A stretch of 64,000 nt of DNA from Candidatus Aalborgicola defluviihabitans (GTDB taxonomy: Bacteria; Pseudomonadota; Gammaproteobacteria; Burkholderiales; Burkholderiaceae_C), in NCBI GenBank assembly GCA_016705575.1, contig JADIXX010000006.1:310001-374000 (forward strand), read 5' to 3'. Position 1 is the stretch's first letter. Every line of letters starts with the position of its first letter. The notes beneath the pieces were generated by a model. It did not search any database. It saw nothing but the letters and a program-made list of their open reading frames with translations, and was not told the origin of the DNA. Of this stretch, positions 8,347-16,958 are shown one piece after another. The position numbers and the translations under genes are program-made.

Positions 8347-9105
8347 ATGAACGACTCAACTCAAAAAACCTTAAGCAAGGTGCCCGAAGTCACCTTGATT
8401 TTCTGGATCATTAAAATCGCAGCCACCACGCTGGGCGAGACTGGGGGCGACGCGGTCTCGATGTCAATGAACCTGGGGTACCTTGTCGGCACCGCCATTT
8501 TTGCCGCTGTGTTTCTAGTGGCGGTCATGGCACAAATCAAAGCCGAAACGTTCAAACCCCTACTTTATTGGGCCACGATTGTTGCCACCACCACCGTCGG
8601 CACTACGCTGGCGGATTTCGTGGATCGCTCCCTCGGCATCGGGTACGCTGGCGGCTCAAGCTTGCTGTTGGCTCTGCTGTTGGGCTCACTGTTCGTCTGG
8701 CATCGCACGCTCGGCACGGTATCGGTCAGAAGCGTCAGTTCACCCAAAGCCGAAATGTTCTACTGGGTCACGATCATGTTCTCCCAGACCTTGGGTACTG
8801 CGCTGGGGGATTGGACAGCCGGCACGGCTGGACTCGGTTACACCGGTGGGGCGATGGTGTTCGGTGCGCTGTTGGCAGTGGTGGCGGCGGCTTATTTCTG
8901 GACAAATATGTCGCGCACCATTCTGTTCTGGGCTGCGTTTATTCTGACCCGGCCGTTGGGTGCTGTGGTGGGCGATTTTCTGGACAAGCCGCTCAACGCA
9001 GGTGGACTGGCCTTGAGTCGCTATTGGGCATCAGCCGCGCTTTTGGCGTTCATGCTGAGCAGCATCTTGCTGTTCAAACAACGCGCGGCCAAAGCAGTAC
9101 ATTGA
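8347..9105 (+). CDS. COG4705-like membrane protein with four internal repeats (paralogue 2)
   Basis: 252 residues. ATG at 8347 is chosen because the protein then aligns end to end with the upstream paralogue. The same four-fold motif W-x9-G-x4-D appears at W20/G30/D35, W75/G85/D90, W140/G150/D155 and W195/G205/D210; repeat spacing is 55, 65, 55 residues against 55, 65, 54 in the paralogue. The hallmark is TTLGETGGD, and repeats 2 and 3 end in LGIGYAGG and LGYTGG. Function unknown; an integral inner-membrane protein. Confidence 0.8.
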   Translation: MNDSTQKTLSKVPEVTLIFWIIKIAATTLGETGGDAVSMSMNLGYLVGTAIFAAVFLVAVMAQIKAETFKPLLYWATIVATTTVGTTLADFVDRSLGIGYAGGSSLLLALLLGSLFVWHRTLGTVSVRSVSSPKAEMFYWVTIMFSQTLGTALGDWTAGTAGLGYTGGAMVFGALLAVVAAAYFWTNMSRTILFWAAFILTRPLGAVVGDFLDKPLNAGGLALSRYWASAALLAFMLSSILLFKQRAAKAVH

Positions 9106-9166
9106 ACCTGCACAACGGATAAATGGGCGGCAGAGCCATCCATCGTCAACGAAAGACAATCCAAGG

Positions 9167-9730
9167 ATGAATATCGCAGAGTGGGTGCAATCCTACGGCT
9201 ACGTCGCCGTGGCGGTGGGCACCTTTTTGGAAGGGGAATCCGTTTTGCTCATCGCGGGAGCGGCGGCCGCTCGCGGCCATTTGGCCATGCCGGCGGTGAT
9301 TGCAGTGGCCGCACTCGCCAGCTTTCTGGGCGACCAAATGTACTTTTTGATCGGGCGCCGGTATGGCACAACGCTGCTGGCGCGATACCCGTCGCTGCAG
9401 CCACGTGCTGACCGCGTCAATGGCTTGCTGAAGCGCCACCACTTACCGCTGATTTTGTCCATCCGATTCTTGTATGGACTGCGCATCGCCGGGCCTATTG
9501 CCATTGGTATGAGCAGCGTTTCATGGCCTCGGTTTTTTCTACTCAATGGGCTGGGAGCGCTACTTTGGGCGACGCTCATTGCCAGTGTCGGTTACGGGGC
9601 CGGTCACGCGCTGATCCATTTGCTCAAGGCCGTGGATGCAGATGAACTGTGGGGCTTGTCGATTCTTCTGATTCTGGGTCTGGTGTGGTGGCTGGTGGAG
9701 CGGCGCCGTGGGGCAAAAAACAAAACTTGA
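9167..9730 (+). CDS. DedA-family membrane protein (VTT/SNARE-associated domain)
   Basis: 187 residues with the DedA core: FLEGESVLLIAG (family F..E....G), a GDQMYFLIGRRYG motif, and SIRFLYGLRIAGPIAIGMS with the conserved R-F...R-x3-P pattern. DedA/VTT proteins are now linked to lipid-carrier (undecaprenyl phosphate or phospholipid) flipping and to envelope pH/drug tolerance. Located 12 bp before the two-component genes, suggesting one envelope-related transcription unit from the PepSY gene onward. Confidence 0.88.
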   Translation: MNIAEWVQSYGYVAVAVGTFLEGESVLLIAGAAAARGHLAMPAVIAVAALASFLGDQMYFLIGRRYGTTLLARYPSLQPRADRVNGLLKRHHLPLILSIRFLYGLRIAGPIAIGMSSVSWPRFFLLNGLGALLWATLIASVGYGAGHALIHLLKAVDADELWGLSILLILGLVWWLVERRRGAKNKT

Positions 9731-9742
9731 ACGGGATACGTA

Positions 9743-10408
9743 ATGCGTGTATTGCTGGTCGAAGACGACACCATGATTGGCGAGGCGATTCAGGGGGCAT
9801 TGAAAGATGCCAGCTACGCCACCGACTGGGTGAAGAACGGCCAAACAGCCCTGACCACCCTAGCGTGCCAACACTATGACGTGGTACTGCTCGACCTGGG
9901 CCTGCCCGGCAAAGATGGGCTAGAGGTGCTGGCCAGTATCCGCGCCAAAGACAACCCGGTGCCGCTGCTCATCATCACCGCCCGCGATGGCCTGGATGAC
10001 CGGCTGCGCGGCCTAGATGGCGGGGCCGATGACTACCTGCTCAAACCGTTTGAAATGGCCGAACTGCTGGCCCGCATGCGCGCCGTGCTGCGGCGCAAAG
10101 GTGGCCATGCGGTACCGGTACTGAGCAATGGTGTCCTGTCTCTCGACCCGGCCACGCACGAGGTCGTGGCCCACGGCGCTGCACCGTTGCAACTCTCCAA
10201 CCGGGAATTCGCGCTTTTGCAAGCCTTGCTGGTGCGCCCGGGGGCGATTCTGTCGCGCAGCGATCTGGAAGACCGCATCTATGGCTGGGGAGAAGAAGTT
10301 GAAAGCAACGCGGTCGAGTTTTTGATCCACGCGCTGCGGCGCAAACTGGGCAGCGACGCCATCAAAAATGTCAGGGGGGTGGGATGGATGGTTTCAAAAA
10401 GCGCCTGA
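9743..10408 (+). CDS. OmpR-family response regulator (QseB/PmrA-like)
   Basis: 221 residues. Receiver domain 1-115 with acidic pair D8-D9, phospho-acceptor D51 (VVLLDLGLPGKDG), Thr in IITARD and the conserved Lys in LLKPFEMAEL. The C-terminal winged helix (about 125-220) has LSNREFALLQALLVRPGAILSR and the typical VRGVGWMV end. It overlaps the kinase gene by 25 bp. Target genes probably include the PepSY/COG4705/DedA genes immediately upstream (inference from context). Confidence 0.92.
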   Translation: MRVLLVEDDTMIGEAIQGALKDASYATDWVKNGQTALTTLACQHYDVVLLDLGLPGKDGLEVLASIRAKDNPVPLLIITARDGLDDRLRGLDGGADDYLLKPFEMAELLARMRAVLRRKGGHAVPVLSNGVLSLDPATHEVVAHGAAPLQLSNREFALLQALLVRPGAILSRSDLEDRIYGWGEEVESNAVEFLIHALRRKLGSDAIKNVRGVGWMVSKSA

Positions 10409-11769
10409 ACGCATCGATTCAGCTCAAGCTGTCGCTCACCCTGTCGCTGGTGATTCTGGTGGTGGCGGTGGTAGCGGGCATTTTCTCGTTCATGGCGGCA
10501 TTCGACGAAGCACACGAGTTGCAAGACGACACGCTGCGCCAGGTGGCGGCCCTGTTTAACCGGCAGCACCTGCCAACCGTTCGCGCGGGGGACAACAAAA
10601 AGGCCCAAGACGGCGATGAAGAATCCCGTATCGTCGTTCAGCGTCTGGCCGACGGCGCGAAAGCGACGGGGCAACTCGATACGGGCGCACTGTTGCCCAT
10701 CCCGGCCACGCTCGCCGACGGCATGCACACGCTAGACCTTGCGGGGGAACCGTTTCATGTGTTGGTGAAAACCACCGCTTTGGGTGAACGTATCGCCGTG
10801 GCACAAGAAACGGGAGTGCGTGATGAAATTGCACGCGACAGTGCATTACGAACCTTGATGCCGTTTTTGATACTGGTGCCTATCCTGCTGCTGATCGTGG
10901 CGAATCTGGTTCGCAAGATGTTCCGGCCCATTGCGACCCTTTCCACAGAAATCGATCAGCGATCAGAACAAGCGCTGCACCCGGTAGCAGAAGAGCACCT
11001 TCCCATCGAAGTACGGCCGTTTGTGGTGGCGATCAATCGCTTGCTCACCCGTGTTGACCAGTCTATGGAATCTCAGCGTCGCTTTGTGGCCGATGCGGCA
11101 CATGAGCTGCGTTCCCCTTTGACGGCCATGTCCTTGCAAGCAGAGCGGCTGGCCGAAGCAGAAATGCCAGCACAGGCCCGCGAACGGCTTGTCACCCTAC
11201 AACGGGGTATTGAACGCGGTCGCAACCTGCTGGACCAACTTCTGACCCTGGCCAAAGCCCAGGCAACTACTGTGGTGCCCGAAACTCAAATTTCGGTGCA
11301 AGGCGTCTTTCGCCGCGTGCTGGAAGACCTGTTGCCACTGGCCGAAGCCAAACACATCGACATTGGCGTGGAAGGCACGCACGATGCACAGGTATTCATG
11401 AGCGAGTTGGATTTAATAGCAATCGTCAAGAATCTGGTCGACAACGCCATTCGCTACACACCTGAAGGCGGCAAGGTCGATCTGTCGGTGACTGTCCACG
11501 CAGGCCGCGCCACACTGCAGATCAAGGATTCTGGCCCCGGTATTGCAGTGGACGAACGTCTGCGTGTGTTTGACCCTTTTTATCGCACACTGGGTAACGA
11601 TCAGGTGGGCTCAGGGCTGGGGCTTGCCATTGTAAAAACCATTGCCGATCGGATTGGCGCGGAGCTCAATCTAGGCTTTTCAAATGAAGTGACAGGTTCC
11701 GGCTTACGTATTTGCGTACTGATTCCATTGAAATACTCCGGCGAGCGATCAACCCTTAGGACAGAATAG
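10384..11769 (+). CDS. Sensor histidine kinase (QseC-like)
   Basis: 461 residues: N-terminal membrane helix (about 15-38), periplasmic sensor region, second helix around 158-178 (LMPFLILVPILLLIVANLV), HAMP-like linker, then the H-box FVADAAHELRSPLTAMSLQ, an N-box VDNAIRYTP, and G-boxes DSGPGIAVDE and GSGLGLAIV. Cognate partner is the overlapping response regulator. The signal sensed is not evident. Confidence 0.92.
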   Translation: MDGFKKRLNASIQLKLSLTLSLVILVVAVVAGIFSFMAAFDEAHELQDDTLRQVAALFNRQHLPTVRAGDNKKAQDGDEESRIVVQRLADGAKATGQLDTGALLPIPATLADGMHTLDLAGEPFHVLVKTTALGERIAVAQETGVRDEIARDSALRTLMPFLILVPILLLIVANLVRKMFRPIATLSTEIDQRSEQALHPVAEEHLPIEVRPFVVAINRLLTRVDQSMESQRRFVADAAHELRSPLTAMSLQAERLAEAEMPAQARERLVTLQRGIERGRNLLDQLLTLAKAQATTVVPETQISVQGVFRRVLEDLLPLAEAKHIDIGVEGTHDAQVFMSELDLIAIVKNLVDNAIRYTPEGGKVDLSVTVHAGRATLQIKDSGPGIAVDERLRVFDPFYRTLGNDQVGSGLGLAIVKTIADRIGAELNLGFSNEVTGSGLRICVLIPLKYSGERSTLRTE

Positions 11770-11779
11770 AGAATAGAAA

Positions 11780-11935
11780 GTGGAGAAGCCGACATCACCA
11801 GGTTCAGTTTGTGAGCGGCTGTATGGGGAAAATGACTACTTTGTAATGCACTTTAGCTACCGGCGCATGCAGTACATGGTCGAAGCGAGTGTGCACGACG
11901 CCCTGCGCGAACACCGTCGCAACTCATTTTTTTAA
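11780..11935 (+). CDS. Possible small protein, 51 residues
   Basis: A GTG start 11 bases after the kinase stop with AGAAAG before it opens 51 codons without a stop. The product contains GENDYFVMHFSYRRMQYMVE and ends in a basic, Arg-rich tail. The composition looks protein-like, but no family is recognised and the codon use is not decisive. It could be the 3' remnant of a larger gene. The stretch from 11936 to 11983 holds nothing else visible. Confidence 0.35.
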   Translation: MEKPTSPGSVCERLYGENDYFVMHFSYRRMQYMVEASVHDALREHRRNSFF

Positions 11936-11983
11936 ACGACCAACTTGATGTGACACCAATAGCCCATCGAGCCGATAGATTCT

Positions 11984-12430
11984 TTAGTTCGCGACGGTAG
12001 CTTGTCCACGGATTTCTCCGCCCTTATTGGCTGCGGTGTGCAGGTTGACGTACCACTTGCCTGCCAACAAGTCAGCAGCTTGTGCAGCCGTCAAGGTTGC
12101 TGAGCCTTTGATCGGACTGTCCATACTGCCGCTGAATCCCTGCACTACACCGGCATTGGTCCCCGCCATTGCAGGGCCATGAAAGTGTCCGGCGGTCACC
12201 GGCCCGGTCATTCCGCTATAGCTGACGGTCCAGGTCAATACGCTGGTGTCCTTGTTGAAGCTGGCATCCAGCATGCCTGTGCCAGCACTGCTATTGGCCG
12301 GCACTTCATTGGCACTGGAGAGCTTGGCCGAAATGGCTGTCGTGTTGCCCATCATGGCGCTGCCACAAGCTGTCAATCCCAGAGTGGCTGCGATTACGCT
12401 TGAGATCAAGAGTGTGCGAAGTTGAATCAT
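11984..12430 (-). CDS. CHRD-domain lipoprotein
   Basis: 148 residues. Lipoprotein signal with lipobox LTAC (Cys22). The rest is one CHRD domain: start with LSSANEVPANSSAGTGMLDA, middle with TAGHFHGPAMAGTNAG (conserved HxHG), and end with AGKWYVNLHTAANKGGEIRG. CHRD domains occur in chordin and in bacterial envelope proteins of unknown role. Good RBS (AAGGAGA). Monocistronic, with a palindrome in its promoter region. Confidence 0.9.
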   Translation of the reverse strand: MIQLRTLLISSVIAATLGLTACGSAMMGNTTAISAKLSSANEVPANSSAGTGMLDASFNKDTSVLTWTVSYSGMTGPVTAGHFHGPAMAGTNAGVVQGFSGSMDSPIKGSATLTAAQAADLLAGKWYVNLHTAANKGGEIRGQATVAN

Positions 12431-12449
12431 GAAGTCTCCTTATCGGTTG

Positions 12450-12465
12450 TGAACTAAATAGTTCA
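12450..12465. promoter_or_regulatory. 16-bp palindromic site upstream of the CHRD gene
   Basis: TGAACTA-AA-TAGTTCA, a perfect inverted repeat with 7-bp arms, 20 bp upstream of the CHRD start codon. The position fits an operator for a dimeric regulator. The remaining spacer to the lipocalin gene (12466-12631) shows nothing further. Confidence 0.5.
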
Positions 12466-12631
12466 TAATTAGAATATTAAGTCACAACAAGAACCCATGC
12501 GGCCAGAAGGGGGGCTTCGCGACGTTGTTAACGGTAAACCCTCGCGCGGCTGGTGCCTGGGTAGCCATTTGCCATGATGTGCACCAGCGCACATTGCGGA
12601 GCCGCGCAGGCCCCTACACTGGGGGAAGCGC

Positions 12632-13219
12632 ATGTTGAATCACGTTCAAGCGCCCAAAATAATGAAGTACACACTTGCAGCCATCGCCCTTGCTTTGAGC
12701 GTAACCTTTTCGCATGCCGCCGACGTGGCCACGCCATCGCCACCCGTTTTGACACCGATTTCCAGCCTGGATGTCGCCAGGTATATGGGCAATTGGTATG
12801 AGCTCGCCAAGTTTCCAAACCGATTCCAGAAACAGTGCGTTTCAGATACAAGGGCGCAATACAACGCTCAACCAGATGGCACAGTGCAGGTGATCAACCG
12901 CTGCCGACAAGCCAACGGGGAAATGACGCAAGCCGTTGGGGTTGCTCGCCAGATTGGTGAAAAGAATTCGCCCAAACTGCAGGTCCGTTTCGCGCCGGCC
13001 TGGCTGTCATTCATCCCTGCGGTGTGGGGTGACTACTGGGTCATCGACATTGACCCGGCGTATCAGTTGGTCGCTGTCAGTGAACCCAAGCGAAAGTATT
13101 TGTGGATTCTGTCCAGGGTTTCAAAGGCAGACCCTGCGGCCTATGAGGCATTATTGGGCCGGTTGACCCGCATGGGGTTCGACCTTAATCGACTTGAGGT
13201 GAGCAAGCAGGGGGATTGA
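12632..13219 (+). CDS. blc: Blc-type lipocalin
   Basis: 195 residues. Lipocalin signature GNWYELAKFPNRFQK, then NRCRQANG, GDYWVIDIDPAYQLVAV and RKYLWILSR, all typical of bacterial Blc. A signal peptide precedes the domain. The ATG at 12632 has a strong Shine-Dalgarno (GGGGAAG); an ATG at 12662 would give a shorter signal peptide but has none. Unlike E. coli Blc I see no lipobox Cys (cleavage near SHA-A), so it is probably soluble in the periplasm. Binds fatty acids or lysophospholipids in the family. The 3' end overlaps the convergent oxoprolinase gene by 35 bp. Confidence 0.88.
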   Translation: MLNHVQAPKIMKYTLAAIALALSVTFSHAADVATPSPPVLTPISSLDVARYMGNWYELAKFPNRFQKQCVSDTRAQYNAQPDGTVQVINRCRQANGEMTQAVGVARQIGEKNSPKLQVRFAPAWLSFIPAVWGDYWVIDIDPAYQLVAVSEPKRKYLWILSRVSKADPAAYEALLGRLTRMGFDLNRLEVSKQGD

Positions 13220-16200
13220 TATTGCTTCGGGGGTTTTCACCAAACCCACCGCCCCCCGGCGTGTGGATTTCGAACACATCGCCCGCAGCCATCTCGGCTT
13301 GGCCAATGTGCCCCAAGTCTTCCACCGTGCCATCCCCGCGCACCACGCGGTTGATGCCCACCTGCCCCGCCCCGCCACCGGCCATGCCGAAGGCGCCGTG
13401 GACGCGGCCATTGGACAAAATGCTGGCAGTCATGGGCTCCAGAAAGCGCACGCGGCGCACACCGCCGTCGCCACCGTGCCATCGACCCTTGCCGCCCGAT
13501 CCTTCACGGATCTCGTAGCTCTCCAAGCGCACCGGGAAGCGGAATTCAAAAATCTCGGGGTCCGTCAAGCGCGAGTTGGTCATATGGGTCTGCACCACGC
13601 TGGTGCCGTTGAAGCCGCCAATGGTTTCACCGCCAATATTCGTCAACGCACCTGCACCTGAGCCACCCGAAATGGTCTCGTAATACTGGTACTTTGCATT
13701 GCCAAACGTGAAGTTGTTCATGGTGCACTGGCTGGCCGCCATCACACCCAAAGCGCCGTAGAGCGCATTGGTGATGCAACTGGACGTTTCCACATTGCCC
13801 GCTACTACCGAGGCCGGGGGGTTGGGGTTCAGCATGGAGCCTGGCGGGATGATGACCTGCAGCGGCTTCAAGCAACCGGCGTTGAGCGGAATGTCGTCGT
13901 CCACCAACGTGCGGAACACATACAGCACCGCCGCCATGCACACCGCCGTCGGTGCGTTGAAGTTGTTGATCTGCTGGGGTGAGGTGCCGGTGAAGTCGAT
14001 CACCGCGCTGCGCTCTTGCGCGTTGACACGGATCGCCACCTGGATCTGCGCGCCATTGTCTAGCGGCAACGTAAACGCGCCGTCTTTCAGTCGGGTGATC
14101 ACGCGGCGCACCGACTCCTCGGCGTTGTCCTGCACATGTCGCATATAGGCTTGCACAACATCCAGGCCAAAATGCTCCACCATCTTGCGCAACTCTTGAA
14201 CCCCCTTTTCATTCGACGCAATCTGTGCATTCAGGTCGGCCATGTTTTGCTGCGTATTGCGCGACGGGAATTCGCCGCTGCTGAGCAAGGCCACCATCTC
14301 CGCCTCGCGCAGCACGCCACGGTCTACCAGCTTGAAGTTGTTGATCTGCACGCCCTCTTCTTCAATGCGCGTGGAGAACGGCGGCATGGAGCCCGGCGTG
14401 GTGCCACCCACGTCAGCATGGTGGCCTCTGGAACCCACGTAGAACATGGCCCCCACGCTTGTCGCTTCGCGTACTGCGCTGCCCCCCGAGGGGGCGCTCG
14501 CGCCTTGGGGCGGCCCGGCGGCGCTCAGTGTCTTTCCGTCCAGGTACACCGGCGTGATGACGGTGATGTCGGGCAAGTGCGTGCCACCGTGGTAGGGGTC
14601 GTTCAACACATAGACGTCGCCGGGTTGCATGGTGTTGGCGTTCTCGCGCACCACGGTCATGATGCTTTCGCCCATAGAGCCCAGGTGCACCGGAATATGC
14701 GGCGCGTTGGCGATCAGGTTGCCAGTCGCGTCGAACAGCGCGCAGCTAAAGTCCAGCCGCTCTTTGATGTTGACCGAGTAGGCCGTGTTCTGCAATTGCA
14801 GGCCCATTTGCTCGGCGATGTTCATGAACAGGTTGTTGAACACCTCCAGCAGCACCGGGTCCACCGTCGTGCCTACTGCATATTTGATAGCACGCTTTTC
14901 AATACGGACGAGGGCTAGATGGTCAAATTCTGTAAGCGTTGCCTGCCAGCCGGGCTCTACCACGGTGGTCGCGTTCTTCTCGGCGATGATGGCCGGGCCA
15001 GGAATGACATCACCCGGGCGCAGATCTTCGCGCACCACCAGAGCGGCTTGCACCCACTGTCCGCCCGAGTACATGCGCACCCTCTCGCGCACGGCTCCAC
15101 TGGCCTGCAGGTCGCGTGGCGGATGCATGGCGTGGCGTGGCTCTTCGGGGGCGTCTCCTGCAATGACGGCTTCCACCGACACGGCTTCCACAATCAGGCC
15201 CTTGCCCTCCATAAGGAACGCAAAACGCTGGCGGTAGGCAGCCTCAAAGGCAGCCACGATCAACGCGACCGTAGTCTCTGCATTGGCGGCCTGCGGATAC
15301 GACACCACCAACGCAGAATCACTGCCCTCATAGCGGACGTGTACACGCCGGTGGGTGGTGATGGCACCTTGGTTGACCTGTTGACCCCGCAATTCACCTT
15401 CGGCTTGTGCCGCTAGCGCATCCAGGCGGGCCGCAATATCGGGCAGCGCTTCCACCTGCAGCTTCACCTCCACCGCCTGCTCCCGGATCACGGTCTGGTC
15501 GGCCAACCCCATGCCGTAGGCGCTGAGCACACCGGCCAGTGGGTGCACAAAAACACGGGTCATGCCCAGCGCGTCCGCCACCAGGCAGGCGTGCTGCCCA
15601 CCGGCACCGCCAAAGCACTGCAGCGTATAGCCGGTCACGTCGTAGCCGCGTGCCACCGAAATCTTCTTGATGGCGTTGGCCATTTGCTGCACGGCGATGT
15701 TGATAAAACCCTCTGCCACTTCTTCAGCAGGGCGTAGGGTTTTTTCGGCTAACACACCAAATTGGGCTTGCACCGCCTCCAGGCTCAGGGCTTCATTGGC
15801 GTGGGGGCCAAACACCTTGGGAAAATAGCGTGGCTGAATCTTCCCCAACATCACGTTCGCATCGGTCACCGCCAGCGCGCCGCCGCGGCGGTAGCTGGCC
15901 GGGCCGGGATTGGCACCCGCACTCTCTGGCCCAACGCGAAAGCGCGAACCATCGAAGGCCAGCAAAGAGCCACCACCGGCCGCCACGGTGTGGATGCTCA
16001 TCATGGGTGCACGCATCCGAACACCGGCCACCTGGGTCTCGAACTCGCGCTCGAACTCACCGGCGTAGTGGGACACGTCGGTAGATGTGCCCCCCATGTC
16101 GAAGCCAATCGTCTTCTCGATCCCAGCGATAGCCGCTGTGCGCGCCATGCCCACAATGCCACCGGCCGGTCCGCTCAAAATAGCGTCCTTGCCCTGGAAG

Positions 16201-16958
16201 GCATGCGCATCGGTCAAACCACCGGACGACTGCATGAAGAACAGTTTGACACCTGGCATTTCCCCGGCCACCTGCTCCACATAGCGGCGCAGAATGGGCG
16301 ACAGGTAGGCGTCGACCACGGTGGTGTCGCCCCGGCTGACGAACTTCATCATCGGGCTGGTTTCATGCGAGGTGCTGATCTGCGTGAAGCCAATCTCCTG
16401 CGCAATACGCTTGGCCGCCAGCTCATGTGCGGTGTAGCGGTAGCCGTGCATGAACACAATCGCAATGCTGCGTAGCCCTCGTCCGTATTGCGTGAGTAGC
16501 TCTTCTTTTAATAGCACCTCGTTCAAGGGCTGGATCACATCGCCGTGCGCACCCATGCGCTCGTGGGCCTCCACCACAGCGCTGTACAGCAGCTCAGGCA
16601 ACTGGATGTTACGGTCAAAAATGCGCGGACGGTTTTGGTAGGCAATGCGCAGCGCATCGCGAAAGCCGCGCGTGGTAACCAACAGTGTGGGCTCGCCCTG
16701 GCGCTCCAACAGCGCGTTGGTGGCTACCGTGGTGCCCATCTTCACGCAGGCCACCAAGTCAGGGGTTACCGGTTCATGCTGCTTGAGGCCCAGCAAGTGG
16801 CGTATGCCCGCAACCGCTGCATCGCGATACTGTTCAGGGTTCTCACTGAGCAGCTTGTGCGTCACCAATGTGCCGTCCGGGCGCTTCCCCACCACGTCGG
16901 TGAAGGTACCGCCGCGGTCGATCCAGAATTGCCATCGGGAAGTCGTTGATGGGTTCAT
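13185..16958 (-). CDS. Fused hydantoinase A/B, 5-oxoprolinase family
   Basis: 1257 residues, the size of full-length 5-oxoprolinase (HyuA-HyuB fusion). HyuA half, residues 1 to about 690: RGGTFTDVVG, DMGGTSTDVSHYAG (nucleotide-binding) and GGAGGQHACLVADALG. HyuB half from about 700: NIKERLDFSCALFD, NDPYHGGTHLPD, SRGHHADVGG, and a C-terminal GGGGFG. It hydrolyses a cyclic amide such as 5-oxoproline or a hydantoin using ATP. The start (16958) overlaps the MarR-like regulator by ATGA. Three repeat-derived segments interrupt it in frame: near residues 148-164, 677-695 and 811-834. Substrate not determinable from sequence. Confidence 0.9.
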   Translation of the reverse strand: MNPSTTSRWQFWIDRGGTFTDVVGKRPDGTLVTHKLLSENPEQYRDAAVAGIRHLLGLKQHEPVTPDLVACVKMGTTVATNALLERQGEPTLLVTTRGFRDALRIAYQNRPRIFDRNIQLPELLYSAVVEAHERMGAHGDVIQPLNEVLLKEELLTQYGRGLRSIAIVFMHGYRYTAHELAAKRIAQEIGFTQISTSHETSPMMKFVSRGDTTVVDAYLSPILRRYVEQVAGEMPGVKLFFMQSSGGLTDAHAFQGKDAILSGPAGGIVGMARTAAIAGIEKTIGFDMGGTSTDVSHYAGEFEREFETQVAGVRMRAPMMSIHTVAAGGGSLLAFDGSRFRVGPESAGANPGPASYRRGGALAVTDANVMLGKIQPRYFPKVFGPHANEALSLEAVQAQFGVLAEKTLRPAEEVAEGFINIAVQQMANAIKKISVARGYDVTGYTLQCFGGAGGQHACLVADALGMTRVFVHPLAGVLSAYGMGLADQTVIREQAVEVKLQVEALPDIAARLDALAAQAEGELRGQQVNQGAITTHRRVHVRYEGSDSALVVSYPQAANAETTVALIVAAFEAAYRQRFAFLMEGKGLIVEAVSVEAVIAGDAPEEPRHAMHPPRDLQASGAVRERVRMYSGGQWVQAALVVREDLRPGDVIPGPAIIAEKNATTVVEPGWQATLTEFDHLALVRIEKRAIKYAVGTTVDPVLLEVFNNLFMNIAEQMGLQLQNTAYSVNIKERLDFSCALFDATGNLIANAPHIPVHLGSMGESIMTVVRENANTMQPGDVYVLNDPYHGGTHLPDITVITPVYLDGKTLSAAGPPQGASAPSGGSAVREATSVGAMFYVGSRGHHADVGGTTPGSMPPFSTRIEEEGVQINNFKLVDRGVLREAEMVALLSSGEFPSRNTQQNMADLNAQIASNEKGVQELRKMVEHFGLDVVQAYMRHVQDNAEESVRRVITRLKDGAFTLPLDNGAQIQVAIRVNAQERSAVIDFTGTSPQQINNFNAPTAVCMAAVLYVFRTLVDDDIPLNAGCLKPLQVIIPPGSMLNPNPPASVVAGNVETSSCITNALYGALGVMAASQCTMNNFTFGNAKYQYYETISGGSGAGALTNIGGETIGGFNGTSVVQTHMTNSRLTDPEIFEFRFPVRLESYEIREGSGGKGRWHGGDGGVRRVRFLEPMTASILSNGRVHGAFGMAGGGAGQVGINRVVRGDGTVEDLGHIGQAEMAAGDVFEIHTPGGGGFGENPRSNINPPACSPQVD
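14457..14527 (-). repeat. GC-rich repeat-like block inserted in frame in the oxoprolinase gene
   Basis: About 70 bp with an internal C6-G5 palindromic core (CTGCCCCCCGAGGGGGCG) and a second GC-rich arm (CCTTGGGGCGGCCC). It adds roughly 24 residues (rich in Gly, Ala, Ser, Pro) between VYLDGKT and MFYVGSRGHHAD, a place where the family is normally contiguous. From memory it resembles a repeat common in Comamonadaceae genomes. Only one copy was found in this window. Confidence 0.6.
14874..14930 (+). repeat. 54-bp dispersed repeat, copy 3 (in frame at the HyuA/HyuB junction)
   Basis: GATAGC, then CAATACGGACGAGGGCTAG and CAAATT. Antisense to the host gene; it lies at the linker between the two halves of the fused protein. 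Confidence 0.8.
16467..16515 (-). repeat. 54-bp dispersed repeat, copy 4 (in frame in the HyuA half)
   Basis: On the minus strand: GCTATTAAAAGAAGAGC, then ACGCAATACGGACGAGGGCT and ACGCAGC. It shares 18 contiguous bases with copy 3, 1.6 kb away in the same gene but in the opposite orientation. Sense to the host gene. Confidence 0.8.
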
